A program made the translations under genes and the position numbers. Shown here in pieces: positions 8,682 to 17,024 of a DNA stretch of 64,000 nucleotides. Positions within the stretch are counted from its first letter, which is position 1; every line of letters starts with the position of its first letter. Location of the stretch: NCBI GenBank assembly GCA_963711635.1, contig CAVQEZ010000019.1, positions 202,945 through 266,944 of the forward strand, given 5' to 3'. Origin of the DNA: CADEED01 sp963711635 (lineage in GTDB: Bacteria > Pseudomonadota > Gammaproteobacteria > Steroidobacterales > Steroidobacteraceae). The notes under the pieces were generated by a model. That model did not search any database and was not told the origin of the DNA. It saw only the letters and a list, made by a program, of their open reading frames with translations.

Positions 8682-10619
8682 GTGATCCCACCGTTATCCA
8701 GGAAGGTCCGGCGGCGTATCGGTTGCCTCCTGGCGCTGGCCGCTGCATTTCCCAGCGCTCATGCGGCCTGCGTCGGCACGCAGACCGGCGACCTCGCCGC
8801 CATCGACGAGCTCGCGTTCCGCGATCCCGCGGCGGCCCTGCCGCAACTCGCCACCGCGATTTCCTCCTCCGCCGACATGCCGCCCTCGCGGCGCGCGGCT
8901 CTGCACGCCATTGCGGCGGATGCCTCGCGCCAGCTCGGCTTCAGCCGGCAGACCATCACCAACGCCGACGCCGGCCTCGCGCTGCTGCCCGCGGGTGACA
9001 TGTCGGACCTGGCGGTGCGCATGCGCACGGTGCGTGCGCTGGTCTCCACCAATGTGGGCGGCATCGACGCGGCCACGGTCGAGCTCACCCGAGTCATCGA
9101 TGCCATCGGCACCGATCGTCCGCTGGCCATGGGTTGCCTGCTGCGCGACCGGGGCTGGCTCAATTTCCGCGATGGCAATCCGGACCAGGCGCTCGACGAT
9201 CTGCTGCGCGCCTACGCGCTGCTGCGCCGGAATGCCAGCCGCGAAGAAGCCATGGTGGCGGCCGGCCGCCTGTCCATGGCGCAGTTTTCGGTGCGCGACT
9301 ATCCGCAGGCCCTGCTGCTGGTGGACGAAACCATCGCGTTCTTTCGCGAGCAGAAGGCGCAGATCCGCCTGGCCACGGCGCTGGATCGGCGCTCCGCGAT
9401 TCTCAAGGCAGCCGGCAGACTCGATGAAGCGCTGCTGGCCGCGGATGAAGCGCTGCGCATCCACGACAGCATCGGCGATCGCGTCGGAACCGGCCTTTCG
9501 CAGATGCGCATGTGCGGTGTGCTCATCGAACGCAATGCGCTCAAGGATGCCGGCGAGTGGTGCGATCGAGCCGAAGCGACTCTCAGCCAGACCAGCGGCA
9601 TGGACGACAACGATTACCGCACGCTGGCGGCATTGCGCGGGCGGCTGTATCTCGCGCTCGGCCGCTCGAAGGATGCCGTGGCGCAGTTCGACCGCGCCAT
9701 CGCGCCCGGCGGCGCGCAGCCGGCCGACGACATCGCCGAGCTGTACGAGTTGCGTTCGCGCGCGCACGCGGCCATCGGCGACTACCCGGCGGCGTTCAAC
9801 GACCAGGGCGAGTACCTGCGGCGCATGCGCGAGCAGGGCACGCTGGATCGCATTCGCGAAGTCGCGCAACTGCGCGTGCAGTTCGAGAACGACCAGGAAA
9901 AGCAGAAGATCGCGCTGCTCGAGAAGGACGCCAAGCTGGCCGAGGAAAGACTCACCAGCCAGCAACGCACCACGCAGCTGGTGGCCATCGCGGGGCTCAC
10001 GGGTCTGGTGACGGCTTTCTTCCTGGGCTACGCCCTGCTTTCCAACCGGCGCCATCGGGCCGAGCTCATCCGGCTGGCCGAGCGCGACGAGCTCACCGGC
10101 CTGCTGAACCGCCGCGCCATCGTGCGCAAGGCGGTGGAATACCTGTCACGCGCGCGCGAATCCAGGGGCACGCTGGTCATCGGTCTCCTCGATCTCGATC
10201 ACTTCAAGTCCATCAACGACCGCTTCGGCCACGCGGTGGGCGACCAGCTGCTGCAGCGCCTGGCAGTCGCGCTGCGCACGGCGCTGCACACCCGCGAAGT
10301 GTTCGGCCGCTATGGCGGCGAGGAATTCCTGGTGCTGTTCCCGGATGCCACCATGGAACAGGCGCGTGAAGCATCGGAACGCCTGCGTACCACGTTGCGC
10401 GAACACGGGCTGCACATCGACGACCAGGATGTGCGGGTCACGCTGAGTCTGGGTCTCGCGAGCTACGAAAGCGGCGACGTGCTGTTCGACCAGGTGGCGC
10501 GGCGCGCCGACATCGCGCTGTATGTGGCCAAGACCCAGGGACGCGATCGCGTCGAGATCTTCAACCCCCTGCGCCACGGCGGCATCTCGGTCGCCAGCTC
10601 CGGGCAGCGGCAAAGATAG
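8682..10619 (+). CDS. TPR-repeat membrane diguanylate cyclase (GGDEF)
   Basis: Makes cyclic di-GMP from two GTP. GTG at 8682 gives a proper signal peptide (GCLLALAAAFPSAHAA); an upstream in-frame ATG lies inside the previous gene. The exported part (about 30-425) is alpha-helical with TPR-like repeats and ends in a coiled coil. A transmembrane helix lies near 430-455, and the cytoplasmic GGDEF domain carries DLDHFKSIND and an intact GGEEF active site at about residue 545. The inhibitory I-site RxxD is absent (TREV at that position), so no classical product inhibition is expected. TPR-sensor cyclases of this layout are common in Xanthomonadales-type genomes. Confidence 0.92.
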   Translation: MIPPLSRKVRRRIGCLLALAAAFPSAHAACVGTQTGDLAAIDELAFRDPAAALPQLATAISSSADMPPSRRAALHAIAADASRQLGFSRQTITNADAGLALLPAGDMSDLAVRMRTVRALVSTNVGGIDAATVELTRVIDAIGTDRPLAMGCLLRDRGWLNFRDGNPDQALDDLLRAYALLRRNASREEAMVAAGRLSMAQFSVRDYPQALLLVDETIAFFREQKAQIRLATALDRRSAILKAAGRLDEALLAADEALRIHDSIGDRVGTGLSQMRMCGVLIERNALKDAGEWCDRAEATLSQTSGMDDNDYRTLAALRGRLYLALGRSKDAVAQFDRAIAPGGAQPADDIAELYELRSRAHAAIGDYPAAFNDQGEYLRRMREQGTLDRIREVAQLRVQFENDQEKQKIALLEKDAKLAEERLTSQQRTTQLVAIAGLTGLVTAFFLGYALLSNRRHRAELIRLAERDELTGLLNRRAIVRKAVEYLSRARESRGTLVIGLLDLDHFKSINDRFGHAVGDQLLQRLAVALRTALHTREVFGRYGGEEFLVLFPDATMEQAREASERLRTTLREHGLHIDDQDVRVTLSLGLASYESGDVLFDQVARRADIALYVAKTQGRDRVEIFNPLRHGGISVASSGQRQR

Positions 10620-10624
10620 GACCG

Positions 10625-11000
10625 CTACTTCCAGCTCACCTGGAATTTCTGGCCGACATGCAGCGCTGCGCCGGCGCCGCGCACCACGATCGCGTTCTGT
10701 CCGAAGCACACGCCGCCGAGCTCGCGGTCGAAGCGATATTTCTTGAGCGTGGCCAGCGGTTCCACACCGTCGAGCGCGCCGCGTTCCTGGTCGGTGGTGG
10801 TGATGGAGCAGCGCGTGCAGGGCTTCACGATGCGCAGCGTGACCTCGTCCGTCGCCAGCTCGTGGATGCGGTCTTCGTCATAGGCCGCGACGTCGTCGAT
10901 GACCACGTTCGGCCGGAAGCGCGCCATGGGCAGTTCTTTCGGCAGCCGCGAGTTGAGCTCCGCCAGCGAGGCGCGCGAGATCACCAGGACCGGGACCGGG
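10625..11000 (-). pseudogene. MOSC-domain protein, C-terminal part only (cut at the junction)
   Basis: The last ~125 residues of a YcbX-like MOSC protein: VLVISRASLAELN, FRPNVVI, then the conserved CTRCSITTTDQERG and GQNAIVV. MOSC domains bind molybdenum cofactor sulfur through a conserved cysteine, here in PCTRC. The N-terminal beta-barrel is missing: upstream of about 11,000 the reading frame runs into unrelated actinobacterial DNA. The gene is therefore truncated by the composite junction rather than naturally short. Confidence 0.85.
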
Positions 11001-11010
11001 TAGCGGGACC
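10985..11010. other. Probable chimeric junction: gammaproteobacterial to actinobacterial DNA
   Basis: Left of this point every gene is gammaproteobacterial in type; right of it every gene is actinobacterial. Two minus-strand genes meet here in different frames: the MOSC gene loses its N-terminus, and an actinobacterial gene starting at 11,076 loses everything after about 25 codons. No repeat, integrase or tRNA is present, as would be expected for a natural insertion. Confidence 0.8.
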
Positions 11011-11076
11011 GAGGTCGTCGAGCCTTGTGAGCTCGATCGCCTCGGAAACCACCTCGTCGGGGACCAGCGCGGCCAT
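11000..11076 (-). CDS. N-terminal fragment of an unidentified actinobacterial gene
   Basis: An ATG at 11,076, ten bases downstream of the oxidoreductase stop, opens a frame reading MAALVPDEVVSEAIELTRLD and continuing for a few codons before the junction. The good spacing suggests a third gene of the same operon. The fragment is too short to name. Confidence 0.4.
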
Positions 11077-11085
11077 GTCCGTCGC

Positions 11086-12125
11086 TCAGCCGCGAGCCAG
11101 GTCGACGACGGTGCGGCCCGATGGTGCGGCGCTGCTCGTGGTCCTCGAGCGCCGCCGCGACCTCGTCCATGGCGATGCGCCGGCCGATGACCGGGCGGAT
11201 CGTCCCGGTCGGCGACGAGCGCGAGCAGCGCGGCGTGCACCTCCCGGCCGACCTCGGGTGGGAACGGGTTGATGCCGAACCGCCGGAAGTCGACCGGCAT
11301 CTCGGTGTAGGCGAGCATCACGCCGAGCACCGAGAAGTTGCCCATCGACGACCTTGCGCAGCGGGCGGCCGGTGAGCCCGGACTCGGGGTCGTCGTTGAA
11401 CCCGACCGGCAGGTAGCGACCCTCCCGCGCCATGCACGTCCAGATCGTCTCGGTGCCGTCGCCGCCGACGAGGTCGACGACGACCTCGGCGCCGCGGCCG
11501 TCGGTGTGCTCCATCACCCGATCGAAGAGGTCGTCGGTGGTGTGGTCGATCGCAGTGCGCGCCGAGCTCCGCGCACAGGCGCGGCCTTCTCGGGCCCGCC
11601 GGCGACCGCGATCACGTGGGCGCCGGCCGCCACCCCGAGCTGGATCGCCGCCGTGCCGACCGCGCTGGCCCCGCCGACGACGAGCAGCGTCTCGCCGGCC
11701 TGCAGGCGTGCCCGGCGGTGGAGCGCGAGGTAGCCGGTGTGGAACGGGAGCGGTGAACGCGGCCGCCTCGACGTCGTCGAGCTCGGGCGGCGCGTCGAAC
11801 ACGCTCGTGGTCGTCGGGAGCGCGCGCTCGGCCATGCCGCCGAACGACTGGTTCGTCATCGCGACGACCCGGCGTCCGATCCACTCCTCGGCGCCCGTCG
11901 CCGGCGGCGTCGACGACCCCGCACACGTCCATGCCGAGCGTGAACGGGCGCCTGGGCCATGACGCTGGCGACGCCGCCGCGGCAGCGGGCGATGTCGCCG
12001 AAGTTGAGCGAGGCGGCGGACACGACGATGCGCACCTCGCCCGGCCCGGCCTCCGGCACCGGGATGTCCTGGACCTCGAGCGCTTCCGTCGGTGCGCCGT
12101 GCTGCACGACTCGAACTGCCTTCAC
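11086..12125 (-). CDS. NADPH:quinone oxidoreductase-like MDR family protein (frameshifted)
   Basis: Medium-chain dehydrogenase/reductase of the zinc-free quinone reductase type. The start is MKAVRVVQHGAPTEALEVQD, followed by the GroES-like domain (VSAASLNFGDIARCRG), the substrate region (MTNQSFGGMAERA), and a Rossmann fold with LLVVGGASAVGTAAIQLG and VIDHTTDD. The end reads RTIGRTVVDLARG. Zinc-ligand cysteines of the alcohol dehydrogenases are not seen. At least four single-base breaks interrupt the frame (about 11,160, 11,340, 11,580 and 11,930). It lies just downstream of a tetR gene on the same strand, with a consensus promoter and palindrome between them. Confidence 0.85.
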
Positions 12126-12180
12126 GGCACGCCCCCCGGAGTGCGTGACGGGGCGACCACACCGTCGCCGGCCTGCGGCG

Positions 12181-12209
12181 ACCGTAATAAATAGCCCTGT
12201 TTATGTCAA
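12181..12209 (-). promoter_or_regulatory. Promoter with overlapping palindromic operator
   Basis: On the minus strand, TTGACA (12,209-12,204), a 17-bp spacer and TACGGT (12,186-12,181) make a near-consensus promoter for the oxidoreductase gene. The spacer is filled by an inverted repeat with arms ATAAATAG and CTGTTTAT (12,187-12,204; seven of eight pairs). A repressor bound there would block RNA polymerase; the adjacent TetR is the obvious candidate. The -35 box overlaps the tetR stop codon. Confidence 0.7.
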
Positions 12210-12851
12210 GGCAGCGGCGGCACGACCATGGCCGCCGCCGCCATGGTCACGAGGTTCTGCACGAACGGTTCGTACTCGAGCTGGGGACGGCCCCGCCGGC
12301 GACCCCTCCGTCCCAGCAGACGAGCGCGGTCGGCGACGGCCCGGAGGATGAACGTGGTGAGGAGTGCGAACCGCTCGGTGCGCACGGCATCGTCGACGTC
12401 GGCCATGCGGGTCGCGAGGAGCGCATACACCTCGTACCCCCCGGTGCGCGCCAATGCGACCTTCAACCCGTCGCTGTAGTGCTCCGGGTCCTCGCCCGCG
12501 AGCTCGGAGATGATGAGGAGGCAGCTCCGCCCTCGCCACCCACTCTCGGCGAGCTCGGCCGCGGGACGGACGATCGCCTCGATCACGGAAGCCACGTCGT
12601 CGTCAGGGCGGCGCGAGGCACGCTCGAGCAGCTCGCCCTCTCGCTGTGCGAGGAAATCGATGTGCCGTTCGATCACCGCACACAGGACGCCGTCCCGCGA
12701 CCCGAAGTGGTAGTGCAGCGCGCCGCGGTTCCGCTGTCCGGCCTTGCGGGTGATGTCGACGAGCGACGCGTTGAAGACGCCGTCCTCGGCGAACGCGCGG
12801 CGCGGCTGCGTCGAGGAGCTTCTCTCGCGTCCCGGAAGCATCGGGCGGCAC
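12206..12851 (-). CDS. TetR/AcrR family transcriptional regulator (frameshifted)
   Basis: N-terminal HTH: GTREKLLDAA, then after a one-base break near 12,805, RAFAEDGVFNASLVDITRKAGQRNRGALHYHFGSRDGVL, the classic TetR helix-turn-helix. The ligand-binding domain continues to a C-terminus YEPFVQNLVTMAAAAMVVPP. About 215 residues in total, normal for the family. It lies immediately upstream of the quinone oxidoreductase; the palindrome in that gene's promoter suggests local repression. Inducer unknown. Confidence 0.85.
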
Positions 12852-12916
12852 GCGGGGATGGTACGTGCAGCGACGCGCGCCGTTGGCGGCTGGTTTCTGG
12901 GCCGGCGCCTCGGGCG

Positions 12917-12946
12917 CTTCCAGGCTAAGCGTCGAGTTCTCCCACC
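12917..12946 (+). repeat. Interspersed repeat, copy F (3' end of the core only)
   Basis: Shows GGCTAAGCGTCGAG and TCTCCCACC, matching the last ~30 bases of the core seen in full at 25.5, 31.3, 35.5, 40.6 and 42.4 kb, in the same orientation. No tetranucleotide arm or 5' core is recognisable. It overlaps the end of the dioxygenase gene and supplies its stop codon. Confidence 0.65.
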
Positions 12947-13834
12947 GATGCTCTCGACGAGGGTTGGAGTGGTTGGTGGCCCCACGTGCTGATGCGGTCG
13001 TAGCGGCGGTTCTCGACCCAACCCTCGGTCACCAGTCGGGCGCCGTGGCCGACCTCGACCTGGAAGCCGGCCGGCGACGCGACGTAAAAGCTGAACATCT
13101 CGTCGTTGGGGTGGCGGCCGAGGCCGTTGGCGATGACGCACCCGGCGTCCCAGGCCCGGTCGAAGGCGTAGCCGACGTCATCGCGGTCGGCGACCTCGAC
13201 CATCAGGTGGTGGAGCCGCTGCGGCAGCTCGAACGGCGCCCGGGCCAGCGCCAGCGAGTGGTGCCTCGGGTTGCAGTGGTAGAAGCGGATCTCCAGTTCG
13301 ATGCCCGGGGCGATCTCGGTCTCGACCCAGTCGGTCTGGCGCAGACCGAGCCCCTCGGTCACGAAGCGGTGCGACTCCTCGAACGCGGTCGTGGCGAACA
13401 CGAGGTGACCGAACCCCATACCCTCCGTGACGAAGCCGCCGGCCACCAGCGCCGACGTCGAAGGGCCGCTCCGCCTCGGCGAGGCCATGGGCAACTTCGA
13501 CCCGGACGCCCCAGGGCGCCTCGAGGAACGCCAGCTGATCCACCCGCCGGGCAGCGGTCTGTTCGTCGGTCGCGTGCACGACGGGGTAGCCGCCGTCCAC
13601 CAACCGGGCAACCGTGGCAGCCCAAGCGTCGGGGCCTGCGGCCTCGAAGCCCACCACGGTGGCGTCCGCCGCCGGGCCCTCGGTGACGATGACCCGCCTC
13701 GACTTGCGATCGTTGCGCCAGGTCAAGGGATCGTCGCCCGGCTCCAGGCCCACGACGTCGGTCAGGAACTCGCCGAGCGCCGCCGCATCCGGCACCTCGA
13801 CACCGAGATATCCCAACTGCAGTTCACCCAGCAT
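12925..13834 (-). CDS. Type I extradiol ring-cleavage dioxygenase (VOC family)
   Basis: About 300 residues in two vicinal-oxygen-chelate modules, like BphC/HsaC enzymes that cleave catechols with Fe(II). The N-terminal module starts MLGELQLGYLGVEVPDAAAL. The C-terminal module carries the three expected iron ligands: His in FGHLVFAT, His in LHHLMVEV, and Glu in FQVEVGHG. One frameshift lies near 13,470. The start overlaps the previous gene's stop by 11 bases. The last residues VGELDA-stop are encoded by a copy of the interspersed repeat. With P450s and flavin enzymes nearby, a role in aromatic or steroid ring degradation is likely, but the substrate is not shown. Confidence 0.85.
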
Positions 13835-14380
13835 CGGGGGCGTCCCAGGGCATCGAGGCGGAGACCCAGTGGGTGACCGGTTCGGCCTGGTCGTTGCGAG
13901 TGCAGGTGCCGGGGCGGCTGGGCGAAGGTGGCGTAGGGCCGGCAGCGCAGAACGACCCGGCGCTCCTCGGCGGCCATCGGCGGCGACGAACGGCCGGGCG
14001 TCCTCGGCCAGCGGCTCGCCCGACATGCGGCCGGCCGCGGCCATCATCACGTCGACCACCAGGTCGGGATCGTCGTCGACGACGGCGTCGCAATAGACCT
14101 GCAGGTAGCGAACGGCCAGCGCTCGTCGAGCACGCACAGGCTGACCTTGCCGAGCCGGGCGACGCCTTGGCCTTGCCCGGTCGCGCATGGTCGACACCAG
14201 CAGCTCGTCGCTGTCGGTCGGCACGTAGTACACGATCGACATCGCGGGGCCGTCGGCCCGGCGGGCGGTCCCGAAGACGCAGGTGCGGTGGGTGCGGACG
14301 AACGACCGCCGCTCGGAGGGGAGCATGTCGCGGTCGGTCGGCGGGGTGAACGGCTCCGCCGCCAGTGGCAGGATCAGCAT
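13824..14380 (-). CDS. Pyridoxamine 5'-phosphate oxidase-like flavin protein (frameshifted)
   Basis: The N-terminus MLILPLAAEPFTPPTDRDML, then RRSFVRTHRTCVFGTARRADGPAMSIVYYVPTDSDELLVSTMRDRAK, is the split-barrel FMN/F420-binding start typical of PPOX-fold proteins. Later pieces (FRYLQVYCDAVVDDDPDLVVDVMMAAAGRMSG, RRVVLRCRPYATFAQPP) fit the same fold. Three or more single-base breaks. The stop overlaps the dioxygenase start, so the pair is an operon. An alternative start at 14,398 would overlap the operator. Probably a reductase or oxidase acting with the dioxygenase, or a general F420/FMN oxidoreductase; substrate unknown. Confidence 0.7.
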
Positions 14381-14381
14381 A

Positions 14382-14395
14382 TTATCGAATGATAA
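14382..14395. promoter_or_regulatory. Inverted repeat between divergent PPOX and tetR genes
   Basis: Perfect five-base arms TTATC and GATAA around GAAT, in an AT-rich pocket of otherwise GC-rich DNA, between the start codons of the divergent PPOX gene and the tetR gene. Position and form fit an operator for the adjacent TetR. Confidence 0.55.
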
Positions 14396-14406
14396 CATAG
14401 CGGCTC

Positions 14407-15082
14407 GTGCGCCGGAGCAAGAGACGACATCCGCCAGCGGCTGCTCGACTCGGCGCTGGTCGAGTTCGGCGCCAAGGGTTTCGACGGCGCGTCGACACGG
14501 TCGATCGCCCAGCGGGTCGACGCCCACCAGCCCCAGATCAACTACCACTTCGCCTCGAAGGAGGCGCTGTGGGCCGCCGCGGTCGACCACCTCTTCGGCC
14601 GGCTCGGCGAGGAGCTCGCCGGCCTGCCGCTGCACGGACGACACCGACGATCCCGTCGAGCTGGCCGCGGCGTTCGCCGAGGCGGTCCGACGGTTCGTCC
14701 GCTTCGCCGCCGCCCACCCGGAGCTCAATCAGATCATGGTGCACGAGGCCACCGAGGACAGCGACCGCCTCCGCTGGATGGTCGAGCGCCACGTCCGCCC
14801 GCTCTACGACGCGATCGCGGGCCGTGTGGCAGCGGCTGCGTGACGCCGGCATCGCGGCGCCCGATCGACCCCGCCATGGTCCACTACGTGATCGTCGGCG
14901 CCGCCTCGCTGCCGTTCGTCAACGCACCCGAGGCCCGCCTCCTCACCGGTGACGAGCCCACCGACCCCGCCTGGGTCGAGGCGCACGCCGCCGGCCTCGT
15001 CGCCACGCTGCTGCCCGGCCTACCCGACCTCGCCCGGTCCGTCGACGCGACCGAGGCGATCATCGAAGGAGCGCGCCGATGA
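14407..15082 (+). CDS. TetR family transcriptional regulator (frameshifted)
   Basis: The HTH is clear after a break near the start: DIRQRLLDSALVEFGAKGFD, then STRSIAQRVDAHQPQINYHFASKEALWAA. The C-terminal domain (DDPVELAAAFAEAVRRFVRF ... NQIMVHEATEDSDRLRWMVE) is a TetR_C type, and the protein ends DATEAIIEGARR. Breaks near 14,425, 14,640 and 14,825. The stop overlaps the ATG of the following P450 by four bases (ATGA), so the regulator and P450 form an operon, divergent from the PPOX/dioxygenase pair. Confidence 0.85.
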
Positions 15083-16319
15083 GTCCGACCGACCTGATCG
15101 ATCTCGCCAGTGTCTTCGTGGACCCGACCGCGTATGCGGACGAGGAGCGGTTCCACGCCGCGTGCCGGTGCTGCGGCGCGAGCAACCGGTCGTGCGGGTG
15201 GAGTCGGAGCGCTACCGGCCGTTCTGGGCGGTCACCCGCCACGCCGACGTCCTCGACGTCGAGCGCGACCACGAGCACTTCCGCAACGCGCCCCGCCCGC
15301 TGCTGGTGCCCGCCGTCATGGAGGCCCGAGCCGAGGCGAGCGGGCAGATGCTGCGCACGCTGATCCACATGGACGACCCGGATCACAAGGCGTTCCGCGG
15401 CATCGCGTCGAGCTGGTTCCTCCCCGGGCGGATCCGGGCGCTCGAGGACCGGATCCGTGAGCTCGCCATCCGCTCCATCGACCACATGGCCGAGCTCGGC
15501 GGGACGTGTGACTTCGCCCAGGACGTGGCCGTCGGCTTCCCGCTCCACGTCATCCTCTCCACCCTCGGCCTGCCCGAGGAGGACTTCCCGAGGATGCTGC
15601 AGCTCACCACCGAGCGTTCGGCAGCGACGACGACGAGCTCACCCGTTCCCGCGACCCGGAAGAGCAGATGGCCGTCATGCTCGACTTCTTCCAGTACTTC
15701 GTGGCGCTCACTGCCGAGCGCCGCGCGCACCCGACCGACGACCTCGCCTCGGTCATCGCCAACGCCACCATCGAGGGCGAGCCACTCAACGACTTCGACG
15801 CCGCGTCGTACTACGTGATCATCGCAACCGCCGGACACGACACGACCAGCTCGTCGATCGCCGGGGGACTCGAGGCGCTGTTGCGCCACCCTGACCAGCT
15901 CGCTCGCCTGCGGGACGATCCCTCACTCGGCCCGAACGCGGTCGAGGAGATCATCCGGTGGGTCACCCCGGTGAAGGAGTTCATGCGCACCGCCACCGAG
16001 GACCGCACCGTCGGCGACCAGATCATTCCGGCCGGCGACTCGGTGTACCTCGCCTACCTGTCGGCCAACCGGGACGAAGACGTCTTCGACGATCCGTTCC
16101 GGTTCGACGTGGCGCGGCCAGACAACAAGCAGGTCGCGTTCGGCTACGGCGTCCACTTCTGCCTCGGCGCGCACCTCGCTCGCCTCGAGCTGAGGATCTT
16201 CTTCGAGGAGCTCCTCGCCGCGCGTCGACGACCTGCAGCTCGCCGGCGAGCCCTCGAGATCAGCGACGGTGTTCGTCGGCGGCTTGAAGCAGCTCCCCAT
16301 CTCCTATCGCATGCGCTGA
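15079..16319 (+). CDS. Cytochrome P450 (frameshifted)
   Basis: Soluble bacterial class I P450, about 410 residues when joined: start MSPTDLIDLASVFVDPTAYA, I-helix oxygen-binding motif AGHDTTSS, ExxR in EEIIRW, and heme-ligand loop FGYGVHFCLGAHLARLE with the thiolate cysteine. The text is close to CYP families that hydroxylate steroids or terpenoid side chains in Actinobacteria, but the substrate cannot be fixed. Breaks near 15,165, 15,640 and 16,215. No ferredoxin or ferredoxin reductase gene is next to it. Confidence 0.88.
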
Positions 16320-16363
16320 CCCAGCCTCCGACGCCCTCGGAGCGAATCGGCGCGTCGCGCTGC

Positions 16364-16981
16364 TCAGTCGGCTTCTCGGAGAACCCCGTGCAACCCGGAA
16401 AGCAGGAGACCGAAGCCGAAATCGAAGATCTGGTCCGGCGTCGGTCGTCCGGTGCCGGCCGTGCGGTCGACCAGCTCGGCGAACCTCCGACCTTCACTCG
16501 TGCCCGCGCCTCGCTCGGCGGCGACGTCAAGGTCGAGTTGTCCGATGATGTAGGTGAAAAGCGCACCAAAGGCCAGCAGCGCGGTCTCGTCGTCGAAGCC
16601 CGCGTCCGCGAGCATGGCCAACACGGCCTCGACGAGCCGGCCGGCCGCTTCCGATTGGTGGGGACCGATGCCGGTCTGGATGCCGGGAATCCCTCCGAGC
16701 TCGCGGCGCACGTTCGCCTCGAGCGTCTTGAGCTGGACGTCCCACCGTCCCGTCTCCGGTCCCGGGATCTCGACCCTGCTCAACAACTCCTCGACGACGA
16801 GCTGTACGAGCTCGCTCCGGCTCGACACGTAGTGGTACGTCGTCATCGGCGCGACGCCCAGTTCGTCCGCGAGCTGCTGGATCGTGAATCGATCGAGCCC
16901 GACCTCCCGCGCGAGCCCGAGCGCGGCGTCGACGACGTCGGCGCGCGTGATGGTTGCCGGCCGGCCCCGCTGCTTCGTCAC
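16364..16981 (-). CDS. TetR family transcriptional regulator
   Basis: An unbroken 205-residue protein. The HTH region is ITRADVVDAALGLAREVGLD then FTIQQLADELGVAPMTTYHYVSSRSELVQLV. The C-terminal domain (TGRWDVQLKTLEANVRRELG ... FGALFTYIIGQLDLD) is the TetR_C tetracycline-repressor-like form. Divergent from the P450 at 17,025 with a 43-base gap holding a CGTATACG palindrome, so it most likely controls that P450 and itself. Confidence 0.92.
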   Translation of the reverse strand: MTKQRGRPATITRADVVDAALGLAREVGLDRFTIQQLADELGVAPMTTYHYVSSRSELVQLVVEELLSRVEIPGPETGRWDVQLKTLEANVRRELGGIPGIQTGIGPHQSEAAGRLVEAVLAMLADAGFDDETALLAFGALFTYIIGQLDLDVAAERGAGTSEGRRFAELVDRTAGTGRPTPDQIFDFGFGLLLSGLHGVLREAD

Positions 16982-16986
16982 CCGGT

Positions 16987-17024
16987 TGCCTCCTACGACA
17001 TTTTCCGTATACGTTACGAGAATT
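16987..17024 (+). promoter_or_regulatory. Compact divergent promoter/operator for tetR and P450
   Basis: The 43-base gap contains TTGCCT, a 16-base spacer and TATACG (17,008-17,013) on the + strand. A perfect eight-base palindrome CGTATACG (17,006-17,013) overlaps the -10 box. Transcription would start only a few bases before the GTG at 17,025, so the P450 mRNA may be leaderless, which is common in Actinobacteria. Confidence 0.5.

Noticed and set aside
10985..11010. Natural cross-phylum gene transfer at the seam
   Set aside because: Housekeeping rne with its native neighbours on one side and truncated genes in different frames at the seam fit an assembly join better. Kept only as an alternative.
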